Positions 20,369-30,353 of a DNA stretch of 64,000 nt are shown here, piece after piece. A program made the translations under genes and the position numbers. Origin of the DNA: Marchantia polymorpha subsp. ruderalis (Eukaryota; Streptophyta; Marchantiopsida; Marchantiales; Marchantiaceae); assembly GCA_037833965.1 (NCBI GenBank), contig AP031354.1, positions 22,732,001 through 22,796,000 on the forward strand, given 5' to 3'. A model generated the notes under the pieces. That model was not told the DNA's origin, searched no databases, and saw only the letters and a program-made list of their open reading frames with translations. Each line of letters opens with the position of its first letter. Within the stretch, counting starts at the first letter, position 1.

Positions 20369-21328
20369 GTTCAAGGCGTCTTGCCTTGGGATCTTTCCCA
20401 ACATCGGGAGTGCAGATCAGGAACTCATTTTCTCTGCGTGTTTGTGTCCTTAGTTCTGTCACCACGCAAGAGGAGCTACACCTTAGCGATCCGCATTGTG
20501 TAGCTGAAGGCCTTCGGCCGAATGTTCAGAGCTAGTACATTGATTAGAGACTTGAGTAGTTTGGATCTACACCTGCGGGTGATTGCCGATGCTCAGAGCC
20601 AGTGACGAGTTAGATACTTGAACATTTTCCCCCTTACACCTTTGAGTGGTTGTTTCTGATTGTACTCCTTTGGGATTTTTCCCCTAAATGCCAAAGTGAA
20701 GTTTTGCTACTTCGTGTAAGCCTTGGTTGTAAATTCAGGTGACGCTGCAGCAGGTGCCTTCGGGGTAACCCCTGTAGTATTTTTGGGAATGACAAGTGCC
20801 TAAGAATTCAAACTCTTCAATAGACTGTTATGGTGTGTTACTGGAATGTTTCTCAGTGAGTCCTTCTGTGCGTACCTGCGTTCTCTGCGCGTTTTGTGAG
20901 TTCAGAGTGTTGTTCACCGCGTGTGAGTGACTTTGATCCGAAGTAGGAAGTCCAAACCGGGTTCCCTACGCTAGCAGACAACTAGTGGAAGGGTTGTAAA
21001 AGCCGAAGTTGGGAGTCACTACCCGCAGCTTCGCCGAGTGCACTCGCAAGAGACTTTCCCCCTGAAATCTTGAGTAGAGGTCCTAACGGATCTCTGGGTT
21101 GTGTTTCTGTAGTTTCAGGTGTGTGTGTGTGTGTGTGTGTGTTACGCTCCACTGTGGGACCTCCGAGTGGACACTTGCAGTATTTCTGGGAGTGACAGTC
21201 GCCTGAGAATTCAAACTCCTCAATAGTCTGTTAAACGTGACACTTTGTACCCTGTGTGTTCCTCTGTCCCTGTGGGTTCGACCTTTCTACCACTATATTG
21301 CAGTTTTAGCCTTTAGTGGGTTATTACA

Positions 21329-22631
21329 ATATATACATCCATAGTCATGGGAGCTATATCTAAGAAATATGATTGTTAGATTATATTATGCACCGCTTTC
21401 ATATATCCATGTATCATTTCTATATTTTAGAATCAAGAGTTCATGAAGCAATCCCACTGGGCATTGCATGCTTCTTCATAATTATCCAAATCATATGTTT
21501 TGAAAGTGAATTTTGAGCATGCTGATTTTGAGTGCACATGTTTTAGATAGCTTAATAACACTTTTGGACCTGTAATGAGACTCATTTTTCTTCTATGATT
21601 ATATTTCTTCAAGTTATATTTGGAACTCATTTATTCCATAGATGTTATCCATGGATGCATTCGATGATCGAAGTTATGTACATAGTATTCATAGATTCAA
21701 ACATGTAGAACAGCGAGATGCAACATACTCATTGTATGAAACTTTTACCTTTGAAACAAATTCGCGAATGCACAATCGAATCTTGTACAGCATTAGTCAA
21801 GATGATAAAAGTAACTTACTCTAATGATTGCAATCTGACTTTTAAGATTGGGTAGCGGATTCTATTTAAATAATAATTCTACTTTCCATTATAATATAAT
21901 GGAAATTCTATCAGATTAAAGATCATTCATCATGACACTTCACTGACAAACATAATTTATATTGCTAGTCAATAAATATTGAGTCTTTTTTCTAAGAGAC
22001 CCTAATATTTTTCCTAGTTTACTTCCATGAAGGGGCAGATTGTTGATGAAATTCAAACTGAACTTGATGTAACTCCGACAGAAAAACTTTAAATGCACTC
22101 TGTTCTTATTTGTGGAAAAAGGTAGAGATTTTATGGAAAGTAAAAATGGACTGTTTTACCTCGATAGTACTGTATTGAGACTAGAGTAAATGAAGGGTAT
22201 AAATGTACAAACTCTCCTGCAGCTGCATGTAAGATACTCTAGATTGACCAAGAGATTGGGAATGGACCTATTCTAGTCCACGAATATCTTAACATTAGCC
22301 CACTTGCGTATATCTCGATGTTGTTTATTCATGTGCTGGACACTGGACTTGACTTTGGACAAGGATACTCCCAGGGTCTTCCGGATCACAGACTATCAAG
22401 TTCCTCAAAGGTCGTCCGATGAGCTGCGTCCAGACTGCATTTGTTTGTGAGTGAGATGTATAGTAGAGCCCAAATGACAAGCCTAATCGCAGTTGTAGAG
22501 AGGATTCCGGAAGGAATTAAGAATGCTCACCAATAATTTATTTCATTAAAAAAGTCTTCGAGAAATGCTCACGTGGGTCCCGATCCTACCTTTAACATAT
22601 AGCAATTTCAATAGTTTACACTAATGTCTCA
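21329..22631. other. AT-rich host sequence, no gene recognised
   Basis: Base composition drops sharply from the GC-rich LTR. Only short open frames occur, for example 21642-21824. I see no LTR termini, primer site or pol motif, and no RNA gene. It is the upstream flank of the PR-1-like gene. Confidence 0.6.
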
Positions 22632-22662
22632 CGCAAGTTCAGAACTTGCGGTGGTATAAAAG
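22632..22662 (+). promoter_or_regulatory. Core promoter of the PR-1-like gene with adjacent palindrome
   Basis: TATAAAAG at 22655-22662 stands 213 bp before the start codon. Just upstream is a perfect 9-bp-arm inverted repeat CGCAAGTTC-A-GAACTTGCG (22632-22650), a possible dimeric factor site. Start site and UTR length are inferred. Confidence 0.55.
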
Positions 22663-22875
22663 GATCAGGAGTGATCGTTCAAAGCATATCTGCGATCTCA
22701 TCGCTGGGATTGAGGGTGAAGATTACTTCCTCCTATCTCGGATCGCCATCCTTATAGCAGGACTATCTCGAAGGCTAAAGAACATCTTAGATATCAGACT
22801 GAGTGGACTCTGCTCTCGATTTGTCCTATACAAAAAAAATTTCTTTCAGGAAGTTTCTGGATACTCAGTTTTACG

Positions 22876-23709
22876 ATGGGTTTCGGCTTGAGGCCACGAT
22901 TTCTGATTCATATTCTTGTCATCTCACTTATAGCGTCTAGCATCATCAATGTCGCCCATGGACAATCCACAGCAGACGAGTACCTTACTCCGCACAATGA
23001 TGCCCGAGCTGGGCTGAATCAAGACATACCGAGCCTGATCTGGGACACCACGCTGGAATCGTATGCTACTGACTGGGCCGCCACCAGAGCAGCTGCTGGT
23101 GACGACTGCGCTGTCATACACTCTGGAGGACCTTACGGGGAGAACATCGCATGGTCCAGTGGACCGAGCACCCCAGAGGAAGCAGTGCAGCTCTGGGTGA
23201 GCCAGGAGGCATATTACGACTACGCAACAAATTCGTGCTCGGCCCCAGAGGGCGAGTCATGCCTTGGTTACTTGCAGGTACCAAGCAAATTCTTCTCGTG
23301 CTTTTCTTGCCTGGTGTGCGCGAAGTTGTGTTTCCATGGCTTTGCGCCGTAGTTTGATTTTTCAGAGATTTCTAGATCTTGCGAGCTAACCACGAGCCCA
23401 GGAACTGTATCAGCATAAAGCAATTCCCACAGATGTAAAAAAGATGAGGGGCTTTGTGGCTTCTCTGGAAACTCATGAATGGGACAAGAAACTGGAAGTC
23501 AATTTGTGTGTTGCTGTTTTTTCCACGGTCGGGCGTGCAGTCGATGTGATGAGCCTCGCGGGTTTTGACACGAGTCGCACTCTTTGCAACAGGTCGTGTG
23601 GAGGGACACCGTGGCGCTGGGATGTGGGTCGGCTACTTGTCCCTCTGGTGCCATGTTCTACGTTTGCAGCTACGACCCCACAGCTCAGGTCGGTGAGCTT
23701 CCTTACTAG
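22876..23709 (+). CDS. PR-1-like CAP-domain secreted protein, two exons
   Basis: Exon 1 is 22876-23277 and exon 2 is 23593-23709, with a 315-bp GT..AG intron in phase 0; together 172 residues, normal for plant PR-1. Residues 1-29 form a signal peptide (hydrophobic LIHILVISLIASSII, cut near AHG/QS). The CAP domain follows: TPHNDAR (H40), GGPYGENIAW (E89), WVSQEAYYDY, then across the splice CLGYLQ-VVWRDTVALGCG and the signature FYVCSYDP. The expected second CAP histidine (CGHYTQ in the family) is glycine here, so the metal-binding tetrad is incomplete. Six or more cysteines allow the usual disulphides. PR-1 proteins act in the apoplast in defence, and bind sterol in studied members. Exon 2 is found only by using the splice; unspliced, the frame ends at 23352. 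Confidence 0.87.
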
Positions 23710-24532
23710 ACTTCCTCTACGAATAGCTGCGGCCGTCGAGCGACCCCGAGTTTCATCTTTGCTGAAGTGGTGGACATATAGAACTGTAATCTCAGAACGT
23801 TCAGCACATGCACGTCAGTGGGCAGGGATGAGAATTTCATAGGAGGGCACTCCACCGCTCGCTGCCGTGAGGATGACAGAGAGTGTAGTGAGGATCGTGT
23901 TTTTGAATACAGTGCGTTGTAATTGCTTCTACGCTGGCATAGTACTGACTGATATAATGTAGATGAGATTTTAAGTTGTGATAAATTAGTACAACCACTT
24001 TCAAGCATAACTTGAAACCCTGGTAGGGCATCGTGGTTGTAACTTATTATCAGTCGTTGCGAGTACCTTGAGGCTGGGAAAGAGCAAATGTTGTCTCTAT
24101 TGATAGCTGAGTGGAAATCAGAAGGCTCAATCGTAATACAATGATTGGAGAAGGAGTTGCGATTTATGTGAATCTTTTGTTTGAAAATCTGTATTGTTCT
24201 TAATTATAGAAAAAGTGCATGGCGACCTTAAAATATCTTGCAGGAAAATCATTTTTCAACTTAAACATAGACTTGCAGTCGTAAACGGATAAAGACAGGA
24301 GACACAGTCATCTGACAATCACAGCGTTGATGCTCTCAGACATCAGCCGATTGTAGATTTCATCAACGTGTGCATGCACGCCCCCTTATACGATCAACTT
24401 TTATGCTTCCTGCTCTACTATGTCTATAGTGATGGAGCCAAACCAATCCACGCTCTCCTAACAATGGTTGCATACCTCTTCGAGCTTCCACGATTGTGGC
24501 CTGCTAGACCAATGTATTGTAGACTACTGAAT
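23710..24532. other. Host sequence downstream of the PR-1-like gene
   Basis: AT-rich, presumed 3' UTR and intergenic DNA; short frames only, none recognised. Similarity to pol starts abruptly near 24533, where the host part ends. Confidence 0.55.
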
Positions 24533-25445
24533 TCGCCTGGTGCGTTCTTCAGCTTCTCGTCTCCTTTCCTCCAGTACCATGACTTCCTGCAACCTGTAGA
24601 GTTGACTCTCTTCCGCACTCACCCGTCTTAAGTCCAATGTTCGTTGGGTGGGTACTTCGAATTTGATTGGCAAGATCGGATGTTGACCGTACACCAAAAA
24701 GTATGGTGTTTGCTTGGTGGTAATCTTCTCGGCTGTCCGGTATGCCCATAATGCGGCTGCTAACTTCGTGTCCCAGTCGTGTGTGTGGTTTACCGTGACC
24801 TTGAGCAGGATTTTGCACAACAGACCATTGGACTTCTTCGTCAATCCATTTGCCTTGGGGTTGTATGGTGTAGTCTTCCGGTGCTTGATGTGAAAATGCC
24901 GTGTCAGATCTTCGATTATCTGGTTCAAAAAATGAGTGCCTCGGTCGCTGACTAGTTCTAAAGGACAGCCGTAGCGCGTGATGATCAATTCGAACAGGAA
25001 GGTCGCCACCGTGGCTGCATCATCCCTTTGAGTGGCCTTGGCCTCCACCATCTTGGTTGCGTAGTCCGTCGCTACCAGGATGTAGCGCCTTCGTGTGTTC
25101 CTAGTCACTGGTTGTATTGACCCTACGAAGTTGATGCTCCATTTCTTGAAAGGTGCTAAAGGCATGATGGGAGTCAGGGGCCACCGCGTTGTAGGCGTTG
25201 GTCTCCCTGTCCTTTGGCAACTGTCGCACTTTCGAATGTAGTCGAGAACATCCTTGAACATGGTCGGCCACCAATATCCTGCATTCACAATCTTCGTGAC
25301 CGTATTCCGGGTGGCATAGTGACCACCAGCATCTTCGGTGTGCATCGCGCTTACTACCCGTGGAACCTCCGATTCCTCCACGCATCTGCACAATCGTTCG
25401 TCCGCCATCTTCTTGAACAAAACTCCCTGTTGAAGTTGATACGGG
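24533..25445 (-). pseudogene. Decayed pol fragment, integrase part
   Basis: Minus-strand integrase, split from its RNase H end (40978-41262) by element II. The two halves join inside HKAGP/YQLQQG. The HHCC finger is present (HTEDAGGHYA … CDSCQR), and SDRGTHF keeps the second Asp. The first catalytic Asp is Asn (SINFVGSI, codon 25130-25132) and the catalytic Glu is Lys (NGLTKKSNG, codon 24836-24838). Another Glu is Lys in PIKFEV. All are G-to-A in the coding strand. It ends abruptly at 24533 before the C-terminal module. The integrase would be inactive. Confidence 0.88.
25441..25445. repeat. Target-site duplication of element II (left)
   Basis: ACGGG here and again at 40978-40982, directly outside the LTR ends. 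Removing element II and one copy restores an uninterrupted pol reading frame. Confidence 0.93.
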
Positions 25446-26360
25446 TGTAATAACCCACCAAAGGCTAAAACTGCAGTATGGTGGTAAAAAGATCGAACCC
25501 ACAGGGACAGAGGCAACACACAGAGTAAAAGTGTCACATTTAACAGACTTTTGTAGAGTTTGAATTCTAGGCGACTGTCACTCCCAGAAATACTGCAGTG
25601 CTCGACTCGGAGGCTCGACTCGGAGGAGGATCTCAACTCGGAGGATGCTCGGAGGATGCACGGTACAGCTTGGTCACTCAACACACACACACACACACCT
25701 GAAACTGGCAAAAAGCACAACTCGGAGGTCGGTCAGGACCTCCGCTTCGGATTTCAGGAGGAAAGTGTCTCGCAAGTTCACTCAGAGGTTCTGCAGGAAG
25801 TGCCTCCCACTCCGGCTTTTACTGCCCTTCCGCCAGGAACTAGCGGGGGTACCCGGACTGGACTTCTCACTTCGGAACGAAGCCTCTACGTACGCCGTGG
25901 ACGTCACCCTCGACTATCACACAAAACGCAGGGAGTGCAGACCCGACTGAGAACTTACTGAAAACACGATCCAGTAACACACACACAACCTGAATTACAA
26001 ACCAAGGTTTACACGAAGTAATGAAACTTCACATTGGCATTCAGGGGAAACTTCCCGTAGGAGTACAATCAGGATATGTCACTCGAAGGAGTAAGGGGGA
26101 ACTGTTCAAGTATCTAACTCGCAGCCGGCTCTGAGTATCAGAAATCACCCGCAGGTGCAGATCCGCACTACTCAAGTCTCTAACCGGGTACTAGCTCTGA
26201 ACATTCAGCCGAAGGCCTTCAACTACAACATACGGTAACTTCGCTATGCTGCAGCTTCTCTACGTGGTGCCAGGACCAAAATGCACAAACACGCCAAGAA
26301 AGTGAGTTCCTGATCTGTACTTCCGAAACTGGAAGAGTCCCAAGGCAAAACGCCTTGATC

Positions 26361-26369
26361 TACTTTATA
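26361..26369 (-). promoter_or_regulatory. TATA box of element II 3' LTR
   Basis: Reads TATAAAGTA on the minus strand, about 34 bp after the LTR-gene stop, followed by the CAAGGC/GCCTTG stem. Same relation as in the other families. Confidence 0.7.
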
Positions 26370-26402
26370 CTCTCAAAAGATCCTAACTAGCACTACGCTA
26401 TC

Positions 26403-28958
26403 CTATCTACCACTCGCAGCATCTGCGCGAAACCAAACTACTCTACTGCACTCAGCAGATCCGGTGCTGCGCCTCCTGCGCGCCGGACTGCTCCGCGTAC
26501 TATCTCTACCTTGCCAGTCTTCCGACCGGCTGCGTAACCCCAGGCGTCGGAGCGCTGTGGTGACTTCCGACTGCAAGTGCGCCATAGTGTCGCGCGCACC
26601 CGACAAGAAAGTTTCTAATTTTCTCGCCACTCGCCGCCGACTCCGACTGTCACCTTCCGTCAATGCCGCCGCCCGAAGCTCGAACTCCCGGAGTGTAACC
26701 CTCTCTTGAGCTGCCACCTCCCAATGGGTGTATCCGTTTAGACAACGAGTCACCCGTGCCGCCAACTCTCCTCGTGCCCTGCAGCTGCTCTCCACCTCTG
26801 CCAGCTGCATTTCTAATTCCGCACGTTGAGCCCTCAAATCCGAGCACTCGGTTTGCAAGTTGCACAACAACTCCTCATCCTCCTTGCGGGCTCTTTGACT
26901 TTCCTCTAAGGCGCGCGTCTGGCGCGCAAGCTCGGCTGCTAGGACTTTGTTCTGTCTCCGCTCCTCCTGCAGTTCCGACTCGATCTTTGCCCGTATTAGT
27001 TCGGCCTCCGCCTGACTCTTCGTCGCCGCATCCTCCTTCTGCTGCTGCAAGGCTTGGTACAGCTTCTGGGTGACCGCCAGGTGTTGTCGGAGGGCGGTGT
27101 TCCTTTCCACATATACTTGGCAACTAGAGGCCCACTTTGCCACCTTGATCCTCGTCCTTCGCCTGATAGTCTCCACATAAGACTGCGGTTTTAAGGCACT
27201 TCCGTATTTGGATGTCTTGCGATCCAGATATCGCAGGAGTGGAACTATCTGTTCGCATAGCACCCCTGTTGGCGTTTTCTGCACCGAATCCTCTTCTTGC
27301 TCTTCCGAGCTCGTCTCATCCTCAGTCTCGAGGATCTCAGTCGCCACCGAATCCCTTGGCGACTCCCTGGAACTGTGGCGCGCAGCAGCTTCTGCTGCGA
27401 CTGCTGCTCCACTGCCTGCTAAAATATCCAGGGCAGTGGGAGATCCCACTGCTTGAGCCCCTGTTCCGGCTCGATCTTCGGTTTGTGAAGGGGTCGACGC
27501 CGCAGTGACTTTTGTCACTCTTGCACCGCCCGCTTCTGCTGCCTGTCCTTCCGGCGCAATCTGCGCGGAAGGTGTCCTTGCTGTAGGTGCGTCCGCCGAA
27601 GGCGTCCGCACACTGGTCGTTGGCCCCATCCGTCTCGCAGTCGGCGAATCCGGCTGACTCTCTGTTGTCCGACTCGCAGTCGGCCGACCAGCAGTTGTCC
27701 GACTGGGAGTCGGATACACCCTGCGCGTCTTGACTCCACTTGGCCTACTTGTTGGGGGCGTTCTTCCAGAAGTGCCTTCCGCCGAAGACGACCCTCTGAG
27801 GATTGTTGGCTCGTCAGCCAAACTCTCTTCCACTTCCGGCCTGCTGTCCGGTTCAACGCGCCGTTCAGTTGGCCTTCCTTCCGTCTGTCGACCTTCAGTC
27901 ATCCGACTCGCAGTCGGCCGGCTGTCAGTCCGTCCATCTCCTCCCGAAGGCCGTGGTGCCTTCTGTGCAGAGGTTTCTGCCGTCTTCCCTAGAACCTGAG
28001 CGATTATCTCTTCCTGTGTGAGATTCCGCCGGGTCGGAGTTCGCCTGGTCTCCTCAGTAACAGTTGGCATTCTGCGTGCCCTCTGTTTTGGTCGACTATG
28101 AGGCTCGGGGGTGGGCCGACCACGAGTCGGCGCAGCTGGTACTTCCGGCTGCCTGTCCTCAGGTCTCTCATCCCACTTCCGCTTGCGCGGAATGCGCTCA
28201 CTTCGACGTTCTTCTGCTGCTCTGGCTGGAGCCGGAGCCGGAGGCGTACTGGCAGGTTCCTCGTCCGGATCCGTGTCTACTTCGGCCTCCCTCGAATATC
28301 TACCTGGATAAGACCGGCTCAGCTGCGGAAACCGAGTTTTCTCAGCATTCGTCAAACATCCCATCGCCCGGTAAAACACGATTAAGTAAGGCGATAGATG
28401 ATTGAGCGTTCCTCCCCTCTCTTCTTGCGCATGTTGGCGCGTCACCTTCCACAGGAGCCGTGCCCAATGCACCGGAGCTCCTGACAACACTAGCTCCACG
28501 AACTCTACCTGCCAACCATGCATGTAAGCGGTCTTGGTCGGCTGCAATATCTGCAGCAATGCTGTCGCGACATTTCTCCGCAATCGATCCTTGTAATCCC
28601 GAGTCCGGAAACCGTTCTTGGGATGTCTAGCCACCTTGAAGAGCTCATTGTAAGAGACTTCTTCCTCCTGGGACACTTTCACGCTGTCGGCCTCGAAGAG
28701 GAGATCCCCTTCCTCGCCGGCACACCTGCCCAACACCTGCGCCCAATTGCAAATTTCCCATCTCTCTGGGTGTGGGCGAAATCCGCGAGAAGGCTTGTGT
28801 CTCTCTTGCAGGTACTCGCGCACCATCTCCGGACACGTCCAATTCCACCCCCAGAGGAGAAAATCGAGCTTCAGCCTCGTCAGCACATCTTGAAATGCGC
28901 GTAGACCGATCTGCGGCACCCTGAGTGGAGACACTCGCAGCTGGGGAACCTTCGACAT
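26403..28958 (-). CDS. LTR-encoded coiled-coil protein (element II 3' LTR), 851 aa
   Basis: Function unknown. I chose the ATG at 28956-28958 (MSKVPQLRVSPLRVPQ) because it aligns with an internal ATG of the A1 and A2 copies. The open frame extends to 29069 but without an upstream ATG. The N-terminal domain keeps GLRAF, LDFLLWGWN, PSRGFRPHPERW, LGRCAG, FRTRDYKDRLRR and GGTLNHLSPYLI. The linker is quite different from A1 (runs of RPT/SRTTE/GRPT). Then follow an acidic block, LLRYLDRK, a coiled coil and a basic tail ending STGSAEC..VWFRA. Conservation of both ends across families with unlike linkers argues for selection on the protein. Confidence 0.8.
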   Translation of the reverse strand: MSKVPQLRVSPLRVPQIGLRAFQDVLTRLKLDFLLWGWNWTCPEMVREYLQERHKPSRGFRPHPERWEICNWAQVLGRCAGEEGDLLFEADSVKVSQEEEVSYNELFKVARHPKNGFRTRDYKDRLRRNVATALLQILQPTKTAYMHGWQVEFVELVLSGAPVHWARLLWKVTRQHAQEERGGTLNHLSPYLIVFYRAMGCLTNAEKTRFPQLSRSYPGRYSREAEVDTDPDEEPASTPPAPAPARAAEERRSERIPRKRKWDERPEDRQPEVPAAPTRGRPTPEPHSRPKQRARRMPTVTEETRRTPTRRNLTQEEIIAQVLGKTAETSAQKAPRPSGGDGRTDSRPTASRMTEGRQTEGRPTERRVEPDSRPEVEESLADEPTILRGSSSAEGTSGRTPPTSRPSGVKTRRVYPTPSRTTAGRPTASRTTESQPDSPTARRMGPTTSVRTPSADAPTARTPSAQIAPEGQAAEAGGARVTKVTAASTPSQTEDRAGTGAQAVGSPTALDILAGSGAAVAAEAAARHSSRESPRDSVATEILETEDETSSEEQEEDSVQKTPTGVLCEQIVPLLRYLDRKTSKYGSALKPQSYVETIRRRTRIKVAKWASSCQVYVERNTALRQHLAVTQKLYQALQQQKEDAATKSQAEAELIRAKIESELQEERRQNKVLAAELARQTRALEESQRARKEDEELLCNLQTECSDLRAQRAELEMQLAEVESSCRARGELAARVTRCLNGYTHWEVAAQERVTLREFELRAAALTEGDSRSRRRVARKLETFLSGARDTMAHLQSEVTTALRRLGLRSRSEDWQGRDSTRSSPARRRRSTGSAECSRVVWFRADAASGR

Positions 28959-30316
28959 TGCGTTGCCTGCACACACACAAACGTTCTCCCTTTCGCTCGC
29001 TCTCTCACAATCGCCACTGTGCGTCGGCCACTCAAGCACTGACTGCTCACTCTCTCTGCGCTCGTTCAAGATCGCTACTCACAATTCTTTCAAGGTCCGC
29101 CAAGATCCTTGCGCAACTCGTCTCCGCACTCTCTACTCTCACTGCAGGTCGCTCCGCCCTTGCGCGTAATCTTGGAACTGGAAATTGCAAAGTCAAGAAT
29201 GAGAGAATGAGACTGGAGCGCAGTCTTTTCTTCTCCGATTTCAAGAACGTCCAACGTTCTTACTGGTTGCAACGTACGCAGCCGGCTATACGGCTTAACG
29301 GTTCGCCCTTTGCATGCGCGAATTCACGTCTCCGCATGGCGCGCATTCGCATGCTTAAACGTTGAATTCTCCCGCCGCCGCCACCTTCCGGACTCGAGTC
29401 CGCTGCAGGGTATACGTCGGCCCTGTTGTCTTTTCCTAACCCACCCTTCTCCGGAAGCGTGTCGCCGCTGGTGCGTTCATTATCCGTCGGCGCCTTTGCT
29501 GGAGGCGCACATCCAGCCGGAGCGAATTACGCCGGCGCGCAGTCGTACCGCCTATTTTGTCCTTTATGCCTCGTCCGTTGCTGCCAGCGCATATCCGTCA
29601 GCGCAACTCATGCCAGCGCATCCGGCCGTCAGCGCCACGTCGGAGGCGTACATCCGACCGGCGCTTTCCTTCCATGAACAGCCGCCAAGGGCGCTTCCGA
29701 CTCTGAGTTGGTTTCCTCCTGTGAGTGCGTGATTCCGCCGAAGGCGCATCGCCGAGGGCGTACGGGAATCCTTTCAGGCTGTGAACCCTAGCGCGAACGG
29801 CGCATGTCCGGCTACGAGTTTTCCGACGCTCATAACTTCTCCATTCCTGATCCATCTCCGGCGCTCTTGGACTCGTTAGAACGAGCGTCCCGAGCTCTTT
29901 CTAATGCAACTTCAACCAACTGGATCTACCGTGTATCCCGATTGTTATGAAGGTTTTCCCTTTCCGCGCTAGCGGCGCTTCGCCGAAGGCGCACTCATGG
30001 TCGGATGCCTTTAGAGGTCCGGGCCCTTCTCCTGACGTCTTTAGCAAAACCTCCTCCTGAGGTGTCTGCGCCGGAAGCGTAGCTTCCTTATACGCTAGAG
30101 GCGCGTGAGTAGAGACACCTCAAAAAGGAGCTTTTGCCGAAGGCGCCGAAGACGTTGGCGTTGGTACATCCGACTACGTGATTCTTTGTGCCCTCGTGAC
30201 GATCTCATCAATCCACTCTATTTAGCGTACCCTTCTCTAGCTACAAACACTGCTTTGGTACTAGTTTTCTAAAATTGTTTAAATTCTGCAAAAAAAACAA
30301 AAAGTGTGTTACCACA

Positions 30317-30329
30317 TGCCCCCCTCCTC
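30317..30329 (-). promoter_or_regulatory. Polypurine tract of element II
   Basis: GAGGAGGGGGGCA on the minus strand, adjoining the 3' LTR start; identical to elements I and III although the LTRs differ. Confidence 0.85.
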
Positions 30330-30353
30330 AATTGTGAGCGCCCACGCGAACAT

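Larger units (their letters stand above)
16301..21328 (+). repeat. Decayed LTR, family A2, start missing, no internal region
   Basis: Plus-strand LTR lacking its first few hundred bases. 16328-17159 is U3 with CGCCTACGCATAGGCG-type palindromes and no gene. 17160-20323 is the broken LTR gene. 20324-21328 is R/U5 with TATA box, hairpin and GT run, ending GTGGGTTATTACA at 21328. What follows is AT-rich host DNA and not a primer site, so this is a 3' or solo LTR. It is clearly older than the A1 copies. Confidence 0.82.
25446..30316 (-). repeat. 3' LTR of element II, 4871 bp
   Basis: On the minus strand it starts TGTGGTAACACAC (right end 30316) and ends GGTGGGTTATTACA (left end 25446). U3, including the LTR gene, spans about 26340-30316; R/U5 is about 25446-26340. 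28959-30316 has no supported gene: it holds the stem-loop module near 29850-29950 and CGCCGAAGGCG-type motifs. 25446-26402 contains TATA box, hairpin and a CA/GT run. Confidence 0.92.

Noticed and set aside
23444-23842. Frame of 132 codons over the end of the PR-1-like gene
   Set aside because: It is a shadow: the real exon 2 (23593-23709) is in another frame and has the CAP signature and splice acceptor.
24368-24631. Frame of 87 codons across the host/pol border
   Set aside because: It runs antisense into decayed integrase and shows no similarity of its own.
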